Positions 54,032-63,012 of a DNA stretch of 64,000 nt are shown in pieces. This DNA comes from Candidatus Cloacimonadota bacterium. Its GTDB lineage: Bacteria > Cloacimonadota > Cloacimonadia > Cloacimonadales > Cloacimonadaceae. The first letter of the stretch is position 1. Every line of letters begins with the position of its first letter. The stretch spans positions 153,064 through 217,063 of the forward strand of contig JAAYEF010000031.1 in assembly GCA_012728875.1 (NCBI GenBank), written 5' to 3'. The notes under the pieces were generated by a model. The model was not told the origin of the DNA, did no database searches, and worked only from the letters and a program-made list of their open reading frames with translations. Both the position numbers and the translations under genes were made by a program.

Positions 54032-54064
54032 TTGACAATAATTTGGGAATTTAAATCGTATAAT
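54032..54064 (+). promoter_or_regulatory. Candidate promoter of the cas operon
   Basis: TTGACA (54032) and TATAAT (54059) are both perfect boxes but separated by 21 bases, longer than the 16-18 of a standard sigma-70 promoter. TATAAT stands 75 bases before the cas6 start. Confidence 0.45.
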
Positions 54065-54072
54065 TCAGTTGG

Positions 54073-54118
54073 TATTCTAATGTAGGCTGACTCATTGGGA
54101 GTAGCTGGCATTAGAATA
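54073..54118 (+). other. 10-bp inverted repeat in the cas operon leader
   Basis: TATTCTAATG (54073-54082) and CATTAGAATA (54109-54118) are perfect reverse complements. The 26 bases between contain a second small inverted repeat (ACTC and GAGT). Located between the TATAAT box and cas6, it could form a stem-loop in the 5' untranslated RNA or serve as a dimer-protein operator. Confidence 0.6.
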
Positions 54119-54138
54119 AATGGGAGCGGAGCATAGTT

Positions 54139-54810
54139 ATGAAAAAGATCAAATACATTGTGGTCACTTTTTCGGATGTCCAGATCCGAGCTTCGGACAT
54201 CCCGAAATTAAGGGGGTATTTTTCCAAAAAATACCCACAGGAACATTTGTTTCACAACCATCTTCCTGAGCAAGGTCATGATTTCAGAGCACCTCGAATC
54301 CAATACCGTGTCGTTAATCGCAACCCTGCTCTTTTGGCAATAGGGGAAGGGATGGATCTACTGAAAAAGGTGTTTATGGAGGTGAATGAGCTGGATATTA
54401 ATGGTCAAAAGATCAGTTCCAATGAAAGAGAGGCAAGCCTGATGGAAGAGGATTTTGGCCATTGCCAGCAATACCAGAATTATCGATTCCAATCCCCTTG
54501 GATGGCACTTAACCAAGAAAATTTCAAACAGTATCTGGATATGGATAGATTCCAAAGAGCGCAACTGCTAAAAAGAATCTTAAAAAACAACTTGAAAACC
54601 CTTTCCAAGGCTTTTGATTATTGGATTCCTGATATGGACAACATAAATGTGGACGGTTGGTTCAAGCCGATGAAAGTGAATTTTCACAACCAAGTAATGC
54701 AGTGCTTTACTGGTGAATTCACCGCAAATTTCCAAATTCCAGACCTTTTTGGTTTGGGCAAACAAAGCGCCAGAGGGTTTGGCGTGGTGAACATCAAGAA
54801 AGGAGGATGA
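54139..54810 (+). CDS. cas6: CRISPR-associated endoribonuclease Cas6 (Cas6b-like)
   Basis: The 223-residue protein cuts the precursor crRNA within each repeat. The C-terminal glycine-rich loop FGLGKQSARGFGVVNI is diagnostic of Cas6. HLFHNHLPEQGHDF places histidines at 36, 39, 41 and 47; the pair 39/41 corresponds in spacing to the two catalytic histidines reported for the archaeal Cas6b enzyme. It is the first gene of the cas operon, unlike many I-B loci where cas6 is also first but followed by cas8b in the same way. The ATG is preceded by GGAGCGGAG. Confidence 0.88.
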   Translation: MKKIKYIVVTFSDVQIRASDIPKLRGYFSKKYPQEHLFHNHLPEQGHDFRAPRIQYRVVNRNPALLAIGEGMDLLKKVFMEVNELDINGQKISSNEREASLMEEDFGHCQQYQNYRFQSPWMALNQENFKQYLDMDRFQRAQLLKRILKNNLKTLSKAFDYWIPDMDNINVDGWFKPMKVNFHNQVMQCFTGEFTANFQIPDLFGLGKQSARGFGVVNIKKGG

Positions 54811-56826
54811 ATGATCATTCAGTATCGCTCGATTGGCGAGCTCTTAATTGAAGAAAAAGGCATAGAAGACAAACAATCTCCAGCGTACAAGCGCTTTATA
54901 TTGAGACAACTCTGTTCTGAATTGCATGAATACAAAACGCTAGATGATACTTACGGTCGATTGTTAGTGCTGAACTTGGACATGGCTTCCAAGCAGGCAA
55001 AGTTTAGACTTGAGGACGAATTGACCCATGAAAAAGCTGATAAAACCATGCTTTTTAGAAAACCAGCGCCAAACGATCCCAATATCTTTGCCACCACCAA
55101 TGCCTTAGGTTCCATATTGGGGTTTTCCTTGTGGCACGCCTTGGACGACAAAGAGATGAAAAATATCGGCTGGTCCAGACCCGATAAGGCGGCAGTCTTC
55201 AAAGAGTTTCTGGACCAAATCCGGGACAGTTTTTTTATCAAGACAGAAACAGGTTTCCTTTTGAATCGGGAATGTTTGGAACCAGAACAAAGAGAAGGCT
55301 TTCCAGATGTCTCAGATGACGAATTGTTCCCTCCAGGGCTCAAAAGCAGTGATTACAACAAAATCCTGAAAAAGCAGTTGGATGACTACCATAAGAACGG
55401 CCTGAAAGATTTATACTCTGAAAAACAGGGTTTCGCTTTACATGTGGACGGCAAACCTCTTTTGGAGGGAGAATACGGTTTGGAATACTTGGATTATCTG
55501 TATTATAGGGTTGTAGAAAGCAGATATGCCAAGGAGATCAAAGGAATTTGTCATATCTGCACGAATGACGGCATCGTGGGCAGCGAAGTATCCTTGAAAC
55601 AAAAATTCTACGGAACCACGAACCCTTTGTACTTTGATGGTGTATCGAAAAATAAAACCTACACATCCTTCGGTATTTGCCAGGATTGCGACAATCAGCT
55701 TTTAGTGGGCATGAGCCATGCCGCAACAAACCTCAAGTTTCGGATTATGAATCTGGATTGCATCATCATCCCCAATGTAAACAAACAAACCGGATTGGTG
55801 GAGCGCTCAGAGCTGGAGGCAATAGTCCGCTCATTGGGAAGATCCCAAAACAGAAAACAAACCATCAGGAATGACATCAACACGATGAAAAACCTTTCCA
55901 AACGATGCTCTGGGTTCAACCTGTTCTTTTTCTACAAAGAAGCAATGAAGCAGGAATTTAAGATTATCGGCTTGATTCGGGATATCAGTTTTACTGACCT
56001 CGCGCAAAAAACCGAGGCTCTGGAAAACATGACCTACGAAACGGAAATCTACAAGATTGGCGAATACTGGGATTTGAGTGTTGAAAAGCTTAGACACTTG
56101 ATTTTGCCCCAAGTTAAATCCAAAAAGCAAGATGATTACAACCCCGTCTCCAAGCAGATCACGCAGCTTGTGAGCAGATACCTGAAGGGACAGGATTTCC
56201 ATTATCCAGAGCTCATTCGGAGCTTTGTGAATATCTGGTCCCAAGCTGAGTATTCCAGCAAGGACAAATACTGGGAACATGATCTGGCGCCCTTTATGAT
56301 GGGCTTATATTTCAAACACCTTCACGATTTTAATATGCTAAAAGGAGTAAAGGCAATGCAAAACCAAGATCCGGCAAGCGCACAGCTTGACCCAAAAAAC
56401 CACGAAAAATACCTTGAGTATTTTCAAAACCATGCTTTTGTTTTCCAAGATGCCGCAAACAGCAAATTTTACAGGGGGCTGTTCCTACTGGGTGTCTTGA
56501 TTGCCAGAATCGAAAACGCCGAATTTCAAAAAACCAAAAAGAAGACGTTTTCAAACCGGCTGAATTTCAAGGGAATATCCCCTCGTAAGATCAAATCAAT
56601 CTACAACACTGTGGAGGAATACCTCAAAATCCGCGACGTCTGGCCAGATAACCAGGCGCTTGCGTATTGCAGTGAATCCATGATGGGGATGGAAGAATCG
56701 AATCTTATGCCTCAGGAAGTGGTCTATTACCTACTTGCAGGCAGAGCTTATGAAAACTATCTGGGCATTATGTTCAGCAAATCCAAACAAGAAGAAAAAG
56801 AGTCCGAGGAGGATAAAAATGATTGA
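54811..56826 (+). CDS. cas8b: CRISPR-associated Cas8b (Csh1/TM1802-like), Cascade large subunit
   Basis: A 671-residue large subunit. The zinc-ribbon cysteines are CHIC at 247/250 and CQDC at 290/293, typical of Cas8b proteins; FGTTNPLYFDG-like sequence lies between. The N-terminal portion carries an IQYRSIGELLIEEKG start as in Csh1. Cas8 recognises the PAM and contacts the non-target strand. The ATG follows the cas6 stop directly; the stop overlaps cas7 by eight bases. Confidence 0.88.
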   Translation: MIIQYRSIGELLIEEKGIEDKQSPAYKRFILRQLCSELHEYKTLDDTYGRLLVLNLDMASKQAKFRLEDELTHEKADKTMLFRKPAPNDPNIFATTNALGSILGFSLWHALDDKEMKNIGWSRPDKAAVFKEFLDQIRDSFFIKTETGFLLNRECLEPEQREGFPDVSDDELFPPGLKSSDYNKILKKQLDDYHKNGLKDLYSEKQGFALHVDGKPLLEGEYGLEYLDYLYYRVVESRYAKEIKGICHICTNDGIVGSEVSLKQKFYGTTNPLYFDGVSKNKTYTSFGICQDCDNQLLVGMSHAATNLKFRIMNLDCIIIPNVNKQTGLVERSELEAIVRSLGRSQNRKQTIRNDINTMKNLSKRCSGFNLFFFYKEAMKQEFKIIGLIRDISFTDLAQKTEALENMTYETEIYKIGEYWDLSVEKLRHLILPQVKSKKQDDYNPVSKQITQLVSRYLKGQDFHYPELIRSFVNIWSQAEYSSKDKYWEHDLAPFMMGLYFKHLHDFNMLKGVKAMQNQDPASAQLDPKNHEKYLEYFQNHAFVFQDAANSKFYRGLFLLGVLIARIENAEFQKTKKKTFSNRLNFKGISPRKIKSIYNTVEEYLKIRDVWPDNQALAYCSESMMGMEESNLMPQEVVYYLLAGRAYENYLGIMFSKSKQEEKESEEDKND

Positions 56827-57682
56827 GAGGAATTCTGAAATACTCTACCTTTATGATGCGCAAATGTGCAATCCCAATGGGGACATGGACAACGAGAACA
56901 AACCCCGCGAGGATTTCGACACGAAGACAAACCTTGTTTCAGACGTTAGGCTAAAACGCTATCTGAGAGACTATTTTGAACAGGGCCTGGGCAAGGAGAT
57001 TTTCATCACTTCTTCCGCCAAAAAAGCTGAAGATCGGAACAAACAACTGAAGGAAAAGAAACTCACGCATTTCGACTTGATAGACGTAAGGCTTTTCGGT
57101 GCCGTTACTGCCGAAAAAGACACCACTGAAGGTCATTACACTGGACCTGTCCAATTTGCCTGGGGTTATTCCCTGCATCCGGTTGAGCTGGTGGATTCTT
57201 CCACCATCACGTCCAGTTTTTCCAGCGGAGAAGGCGTGGGTAAGGATTTCAGGCTCTACTATTCCCTGATTGCATTCTCAGGCAGCATCAATGCAAACGT
57301 GGCAGCGGGGACTCAAATGAAACTGGATGACCTCGCTTTTTTGGATGAAGCAATGTTAAAAGCCATTCCACTGGCGCGCACCCGCAGTAAAATTGGTCAA
57401 TATCCCAGGCTTTACATGAGGGTGGAACTGAAGGACAAAACGTCTTTCCTGAAAGATTTGCGACCCATGCTGCAGTTTCGTCCAAAAGGAGCCGCAGAAG
57501 ACAATCTGCATCTCATCAGGAAAATATCTGACTACAGCTTGGATATGAGCGCTTTGACGGCGTATTTGAACCAAAATGCAGGCAAAATCCACAAGATTTA
57601 CCTCTGGATGGATGAAGAGCTGAAAGTGGAAAACCTGGATGGACTCGCAGTAGCGACAGATAAATTCACTCTTTCCCACTAA
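56819..57682 (+). CDS. cas7: CRISPR-associated Cas7 (Csh2 family), Cascade backbone
   Basis: The ATG at 56819 sits behind GAGGAGG within cas8b and gives 287 residues. LYLYDAQMCNPNGDMDNENK is the classic Csh2 opening, DVRLFGAV and TGPVQFAWGYSLHPVEL follow, then FRLYYSLIAFSGSINANVA. Cas7 forms the helical filament along the crRNA. Stop overlaps the cas5 ATG. Confidence 0.93.
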   Translation: MIERNSEILYLYDAQMCNPNGDMDNENKPREDFDTKTNLVSDVRLKRYLRDYFEQGLGKEIFITSSAKKAEDRNKQLKEKKLTHFDLIDVRLFGAVTAEKDTTEGHYTGPVQFAWGYSLHPVELVDSSTITSSFSSGEGVGKDFRLYYSLIAFSGSINANVAAGTQMKLDDLAFLDEAMLKAIPLARTRSKIGQYPRLYMRVELKDKTSFLKDLRPMLQFRPKGAAEDNLHLIRKISDYSLDMSALTAYLNQNAGKIHKIYLWMDEELKVENLDGLAVATDKFTLSH

Positions 57683-58470
57683 TGGAGACAGAAATGAACG
57701 CCAGAGGCCACCCCGACAGAATCCTGGAATTGAGGCTGGGAGGCAGGTTCGCCCATTTCAGGAAATTCTATACAAATGCTTCCTCGCTTTCCTTCACTTT
57801 GCCGCCCAGAACGGCTTTAACGGGAATGTTCGCGTCCATATTGTTGAAAGACAGGGATTCGTATTACGACGACCTGAGTTCGCAAGAGCTGTATTTGGCG
57901 CTTGCCCTCGAATTTGACAGTCAGCCGCGAAAATTCATGCAGACCATGAACTATATGCCGGGAAATTCGGCAAGTGATCTTATCAATGATGCATCCAAGC
58001 ACAAGCAATGCAGGTTTGAACTGCTCACAGGTCAGGGAACAGGTGGCATTTTCTACCGGATTTGGTTGGGCTATCACAGCACAAACGAATTGCTTGCATC
58101 GCTGGAGGGAAAAATCAGGGCACAGGATTTTGGATTTGGCATCTATCTTGGCCAACGACAATTTCCGGGACACCTGACCTTGTTGAGAAGCTACGATTCG
58201 CATCAATTCAAACACCTTCCAGCCGCTAAATATGTGGATAGCGCCATCCCGCTTTCCAAGGCCAAGCCAGCTTTGGAAGAGATGGGGTCTCTGCAAATCG
58301 AACGTATGCCCTTGGAACAAAAAAAAGAAGAGAGTAAGAAAAAGGTATCGCGACGCCTTGCTCGCATCGATGAGATTCTTTTTCATGCCAACGGGCTGAG
58401 GATGCAAGGTGAATTCAGTGATTGTTATTTGCTGGATTCGGAAACCCAAGACGTGATAAGTTTCCTTTAG
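57682..58470 (+). CDS. cas5: CRISPR-associated Cas5 (Cas5b)
   Basis: A 262-residue RAMP protein. The N-terminal ELRLGGRFAHFRKFYTNASS with TLPPRTALTGMFASIL is the Cas5 RRM motif that caps the 5' handle of the crRNA. The charged linker KKEESKKKVSRR lies late in the sequence. Overlaps cas7 by one base; five bases before cas3. Confidence 0.87.
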   Translation: METEMNARGHPDRILELRLGGRFAHFRKFYTNASSLSFTLPPRTALTGMFASILLKDRDSYYDDLSSQELYLALALEFDSQPRKFMQTMNYMPGNSASDLINDASKHKQCRFELLTGQGTGGIFYRIWLGYHSTNELLASLEGKIRAQDFGFGIYLGQRQFPGHLTLLRSYDSHQFKHLPAAKYVDSAIPLSKAKPALEEMGSLQIERMPLEQKKEESKKKVSRRLARIDEILFHANGLRMQGEFSDCYLLDSETQDVISFL

Positions 58471-58475
58471 TTATA

Positions 58476-60893
58476 ATGGAACCAATATCTCATCCTGCTT
58501 CCAAGGGTTTTCAAAGCAAACTCTTGGCAGAGCATTTGGAAAATGTTGCACAAGCCGGCAAGGAAGGCATCGAGAGCTTGAACTTGAATCTGAGCTTGAT
58601 CTCGAAGGAATCCCTTGCCGGTTTGGCACACAGGATCGGGCTTCTACACGATATCGGCAAGGCGTCTTCGTTTTTCCAAAAAAAAGTGAGCTCAAGCGGA
58701 TATCACGACCCCAGAAGCAGGCACAGCCTTGTTTCGGCGGTAATCGCCGCCCAAAATCTGAACAGCCCAAAGCTGCCCAGCTTTGCCGCGCCCCTGGCAT
58801 TTAAAGTGATTCAGCGTCACCATGGCAATCTCGATTCCTTTCAAAATCTGGAAGGCATGGCTGCTGCTACAATATTCCAAACCCTGGAAATCTATCAGGA
58901 TATTGTTGATGGTATGAACCAGACTCCAGAATTCGAAGCATTTTTGGCAAAACACGGCATCAAGCTGATGCCTTTGAGCAAATCCGGGCTCAAGGATCTG
59001 TTGGAAGAGCTTGCCTACGTGGATTTTATCCAAGACAACACAGAAGGCTCCCTGGAACTTTTCCTAATCGCGAATTTACTGTTTTCCATTCTGATAGCCA
59101 GCGACAAGGCAGACGCAGCGCGCCTAGATCTGGCAGATTATCAAGAATCTGTGCTGGAACTGGATACGAACCCGAAATCCTTCAGGCTCTCAAGATTCAA
59201 AAACGCGCCCGACACTCAGATAAATATGTTGAGAGACCAGTTTTTCAGGCACGTAGCGACGGTGGAGGGCATAGCTGAAAACCAGTATCTTTACACTCTC
59301 ACAGCGCCCACAGGAACGGGAAAAACCCTTGCCTGCATGAACTTTGTGGATGCCTTGCGTTTCAAAACCTCTAAAAAACCACGTGTGTTATACTGCCTTC
59401 CCTACACTTCCATTATAGACCAAAACTATGAAGTGTACCGTGAACTGATTCAACATAACCACCAGTTGGACGATCAGAAGCTGCATCAATTCATAATCCG
59501 TCACCACCATTTGCAAAACTACTATAAACTGACCCAGCAAAATGAAGATTATGACTATTGGGATTATCTGAACGATTTGCTTGTAGTTGGGTCATGGTCC
59601 AGCGCCATGGTCGTCTCCACCTTCGTGCAGTTGTTTCACAGTTTGGTGGGAAACCGCAATTCAATGCTGTTAAAGCTGCGGAACATCATCAACTCCGTGG
59701 TCATACTGGACGAGATTCAAAACGTTGACCCCCAATACCATGAGCTGTTGAGGCAATTATTCAAGGTATTGGCAACCCGGTTTTGCACCTACATCCTGCT
59801 TTGCACTGCCACCAAACCTGCTCTTGTGGATGCCAAAGACGCGGTGGAGCTTAGTCCACCTGATTTCAGCAGCCACCAGGTTTTTAACCGAGTGAAAATG
59901 ACATATCATCCCCAGGAAGTCAAACTATCTGAATGCGTACAAAACCTTTGCCAACAAAACCATGAAAACCTGTTGTTGGTGCTTAATACCAAAAAGGCTG
60001 CCAAAAGCGCCTACCAGTATCTGAAGGAAAACCTGGATCCCGGCCACGAAGTTTTTTGCCTCACCACAGACCACATCCCGAACCACAGAAGCGCCCTCAT
60101 AAAAAAGATTCTACGGCGCTTGAAAGAAGGCGCTCGCCTTGTTTTGGTATCCACCCAATTGCTTGAAGCGGGAGTGGATATCAGCTTCAATGTGGTTTAC
60201 AGAGATTTTGCTCCGCTGGATAGCGTGGTGCAAAGCTCTGGAAGGTGTAACCGCCATGGCGAACTGGGTAGCCTGGGCGGAGAATTTCATCTTTGCCGTT
60301 TCACCGACGACGAGGGAAGGCCTTACGCAAATTGGGTTTACGATAAATATCTCCTGCAGCAGACCGCTGCCGCCCTGGAAGGTAAAACCGATTTTTGCAG
60401 CTTGGATTTTGAAGAACTCACCGAGTGCTATTTCAATTCTCTGGATTGCAAAGCTGCCAGCCTGTCAACCCTGAAAAGCATTAGAGAGCTGGATTATGAC
60501 AGCGATGGCAGGAATTCTCACACCATCTCACAATTCAAGCTGATACAAGACAATTATGATGATGTAACGCTGTATCTGCTTGAAAATGAAGATATCGAGC
60601 AAGTTTTTCTGGAATATCAATCTATCCGCGCGGAGATGAAGACAAAACCCATGGAAAAGGAAGAAAACCAAGCCCTGCGCCTGCGTTTGATACAACTTTC
60701 AAACCAGCTAAAAGGCTATCGCTTGGGCTTAAACTCGCGCAAGCTTGAGCGTCACAAACAGGAAAACCCACACCTGGAACAGCTTTCCGAAAACGAATTT
60801 TACCTGAGGCCAGAACATGTCTCAAGCGCCTACTGCAAGGAAACTGGATTTTTGGATGAGATGGTGGACATCTATAACCAATGGCAGCTATGA
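58476..60893 (+). CDS. cas3: CRISPR-associated nuclease/helicase Cas3 (HD + DExD/H)
   Basis: The ATG at 58476 gives 805 residues. The HD nuclease domain has LLHDIGKASSFFQKK (His58, Asp59), RHSLVSAVIA, IQRHHGNLD and IASDKADAAR (Asp210). The SF2 helicase domain has TAPTGTGKT (Walker A), VILDEIQNVD (DEIQ box) and VQSSGRCNRHG (motif VI), with STQLLEAGVDISF (motif V). Cas3 is recruited by Cascade and degrades the target strand. HD and helicase are fused in one chain, as in most I-B systems. Confidence 0.95.
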   Translation: MEPISHPASKGFQSKLLAEHLENVAQAGKEGIESLNLNLSLISKESLAGLAHRIGLLHDIGKASSFFQKKVSSSGYHDPRSRHSLVSAVIAAQNLNSPKLPSFAAPLAFKVIQRHHGNLDSFQNLEGMAAATIFQTLEIYQDIVDGMNQTPEFEAFLAKHGIKLMPLSKSGLKDLLEELAYVDFIQDNTEGSLELFLIANLLFSILIASDKADAARLDLADYQESVLELDTNPKSFRLSRFKNAPDTQINMLRDQFFRHVATVEGIAENQYLYTLTAPTGTGKTLACMNFVDALRFKTSKKPRVLYCLPYTSIIDQNYEVYRELIQHNHQLDDQKLHQFIIRHHHLQNYYKLTQQNEDYDYWDYLNDLLVVGSWSSAMVVSTFVQLFHSLVGNRNSMLLKLRNIINSVVILDEIQNVDPQYHELLRQLFKVLATRFCTYILLCTATKPALVDAKDAVELSPPDFSSHQVFNRVKMTYHPQEVKLSECVQNLCQQNHENLLLVLNTKKAAKSAYQYLKENLDPGHEVFCLTTDHIPNHRSALIKKILRRLKEGARLVLVSTQLLEAGVDISFNVVYRDFAPLDSVVQSSGRCNRHGELGSLGGEFHLCRFTDDEGRPYANWVYDKYLLQQTAAALEGKTDFCSLDFEELTECYFNSLDCKAASLSTLKSIRELDYDSDGRNSHTISQFKLIQDNYDDVTLYLLENEDIEQVFLEYQSIRAEMKTKPMEKEENQALRLRLIQLSNQLKGYRLGLNSRKLERHKQENPHLEQLSENEFYLRPEHVSSAYCKETGFLDEMVDIYNQWQL

Positions 60894-60894
60894 C

Positions 60895-61956
60895 ATGGAA
60901 CTGTATATAAATACCTACGGTAGCTACATTCGCAAAAAAGACGAAATGTTTGAAGTCTCGGTGGAGGGAAAGCGGCAGAAGCTGGCACCCAACAAAATAT
61001 CTTCCATCGTGATCTCAAACGCTGCCACCATTAGTACAGACGCCATCCAATTGGCGATGGAACACAATATAGATATCGTTTTCCTTGATCAATATGGAGA
61101 CCCATACGGTCGGATATGGTTTCCCAAAATTGGCAGCACTGTAACCATTCGCAGGCGTCAGCTTGAAATGCTGCAAAATGAACAGGGCCTCTCCTTCATC
61201 AAGGAAAGAATTGCGTTGAAAATCATGAACCAATACCGGTTGCTCAAAAAGCTAATCTCCAAACGCAGTATTCCAGACGGAAAATATGCCGGTTCCTTGG
61301 AACGAATGTGGGAATCAGCCCAAAATGTGATGAACGCGGAAGGAAGCCTGAAGGATATGGCGCCCAGCTTTATGGGTTGGGAGGGCAATGCCGGGAAAAA
61401 TTATTATGCAGTGCTTGCAGATTTGCTGCCCGAAGCATACAGGTTCCAGGGGCGCAGCTCCAGACCAGCAAAAGACGCCTTCAATTTGTTTTTGAACTAT
61501 GGGTATGGAATGCTCTATTCCAAAGTGGAACGGGCATTGATCATCGCCGGGCTGGATCCCTACATCGGATTGCTGCACAGTGACAACTACAATAAAAAAT
61601 CATTTGTCTTCGATTTTATCGAGCCATACCGCATCATGGTGGATGAACCGGTCTTCTACATTTTTTCCCGCCACAAATTCAAACCAGAATTTCTGCAACC
61701 CGCGCACAATGGCGTGCTGCTCACCACTTTGGGAAAGAAGTTTTTGGCTCCCATTCTGTTGGAACATTTCGACTCCATAATCAGGCATCATAATAAAAAC
61801 CGAAAACGAGTGGATGCCATCCAAGCTGATGCCCACGCATTTGCAAACGCTTTGGTTGGCAAAAGAAAAGATTATCTGGATGCTTCTGAAAATACACGCT
61901 TGCAAAACTTTTTGGCAAAAAAAGAGGACTCCGACCCTCAGGAGGAGCCATGTTAA
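60895..61956 (+). CDS. cas1: CRISPR-associated integrase Cas1
   Basis: The ATG at 60895 follows the cas3 stop by one base and gives 353 residues. GWEGNAGKNYYAVL holds the metal-binding glutamate (163), GLLHSDNYNKKSFVFDFIEPYR the histidine (228) and aspartate/glutamate (240/243). Cas1 inserts new spacers together with Cas2. The C-terminal helical domain ends in a charged tail. Confidence 0.95.
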   Translation: MELYINTYGSYIRKKDEMFEVSVEGKRQKLAPNKISSIVISNAATISTDAIQLAMEHNIDIVFLDQYGDPYGRIWFPKIGSTVTIRRRQLEMLQNEQGLSFIKERIALKIMNQYRLLKKLISKRSIPDGKYAGSLERMWESAQNVMNAEGSLKDMAPSFMGWEGNAGKNYYAVLADLLPEAYRFQGRSSRPAKDAFNLFLNYGYGMLYSKVERALIIAGLDPYIGLLHSDNYNKKSFVFDFIEPYRIMVDEPVFYIFSRHKFKPEFLQPAHNGVLLTTLGKKFLAPILLEHFDSIIRHHNKNRKRVDAIQADAHAFANALVGKRKDYLDASENTRLQNFLAKKEDSDPQEEPC

Positions 61957-62240
61957 CTTGGGTGATGTATGATATTGTTAAAGATAAAACCCGCACCAAA
62001 GTGGGAAAATATTGTGAAAAAGCTGGAATCTACCGGGTTCAATACTCAGTCTTTTTGGGGGAACTAAATCCCACCCAAAGAAAAGAGTTAAAATGCCAAA
62101 TCGAAGAATTGATAGATCCAGACTGCGACAGGGTATACATTTTTCCCATGTGCAGGGAGGATTTTAACAATTGCGAATTGATGGGGCAGGCATTTGATCC
62201 AAACTTGATAACCAACGAGATTAAAGCTTTGCTGCTATGA
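61950..62240 (+). CDS. cas2: CRISPR-associated Cas2
   Basis: A 96-residue ferredoxin-fold protein with the Cas2 N-terminal strand MLTWVMYDIVKDKTRTKV (Asp8), GIYRVQYSVFLGEL and DRVYIFPMCREDF. It dimerises between two Cas1 dimers in the adaptation complex. Overlaps cas1 by seven and cas4 by four bases. Confidence 0.95.
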   Translation: MLTWVMYDIVKDKTRTKVGKYCEKAGIYRVQYSVFLGELNPTQRKELKCQIEELIDPDCDRVYIFPMCREDFNNCELMGQAFDPNLITNEIKALLL

Positions 62241-62827
62241 GCGATTTTCAGTATATAACTCCCAGCGAGGTGATGGAATACCTTTTTTGCCCACGCTTTG
62301 TCTATTACATGAATGTAGTAAAAGTGGGACAACGTGAACATCGGCGTGCCTTGGTCAACAAAGGGAGAACAATCCACGAAAGAAAGTTGGTGCAAAATAA
62401 AGACTATCTCAGAAAAAAAGCAGGTGCCGTTAACAAGCTCACAGACCTGTATCTATCCTCTCAAAACCTGAGATTGGTGGGCAGGATGGACGAGCTTTTA
62501 TTTCTGGAGGATGGCAGCGCTGCTCCCCTGGATTATAAATATGCCTTTTGGGAGAATAAAATATTTGAAACCTATAGATATCAACAGGTTCTGTATGCCT
62601 TGCTGGTGATGGAAAGCTTTAAAACTGAAGTGAACAAAGCCTTTATTGTTTACATCAGATCCAGAAACCATCTGGAAGAAATCCAGATTACTCAAAAGAA
62701 CTGTGATCATGCCAAGATTATCCTTGACGAGATCTTCGACATTATAAATAATGAAATTTATCCAAATGCTAAAATTAATAAACTTAAATGTGCGGATTGC
62801 ACATACCGGAATCTCTGCGTTTCCTGA
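62237..62827 (+). CDS. cas4: CRISPR-associated exonuclease Cas4
   Basis: A 196-residue RecB-like nuclease. Four cysteines for a 4Fe-4S cluster are at 18 (LFCPR), 185 and 188 (KCADC) and 194 (RNLC). The nuclease motifs are RTIHERK (His47), GRMDELL (Asp85) and PLDYKYA (Asp99, Lys101), followed by YRYQQVLYALL (QhXXY). Cas4 trims prespacers and fixes PAM orientation. It is last in the operon, after cas1-cas2, whereas cas4-cas1-cas2 is the more common order. Confidence 0.92.
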   Translation: MSDFQYITPSEVMEYLFCPRFVYYMNVVKVGQREHRRALVNKGRTIHERKLVQNKDYLRKKAGAVNKLTDLYLSSQNLRLVGRMDELLFLEDGSAAPLDYKYAFWENKIFETYRYQQVLYALLVMESFKTEVNKAFIVYIRSRNHLEEIQITQKNCDHAKIILDEIFDIINNEIYPNAKINKLKCADCTYRNLCVS

Positions 62828-63012
62828 GCCCAATTTATCTGGAAAATTGCGGTGTAGAAGAGTTCTTTACAAGCGTATAGAGTGTTTGGTGCCATTCCTG
62901 AGACGAGGATTTGTGCGCTTTAATGCACAAAACCCGTCCCTGGCTAAGATTTTTCCCAAACTGGGATTCCAGCCTAACAGATTGAGTTTGAATGGCTTAT
63001 CGATATACATGG
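62828..63012 (+). promoter_or_regulatory. CRISPR leader region
   Basis: 185 bp between the cas4 stop and the first repeat, without a gene. The open frame 62751-63032 overlapping it is the extension of a shifted cas4 frame. The leader holds a 7-bp perfect hairpin (TTTGTGC at 62910-62916 with GCACAAA at 62925-62931) and a smaller one (TCCCA/TGGGA at 62954-62966). As repeats end in ATTGAAAC, transcription is in the plus direction, from this side. Confidence 0.7.

Noticed and set aside
54139..62827. Type III or hybrid CRISPR system
   Set aside because: There is no Cas10, Csm/Cmr or CARF gene; Cas3 with fused HD and a Cas8b with paired CXXC motifs define type I-B.
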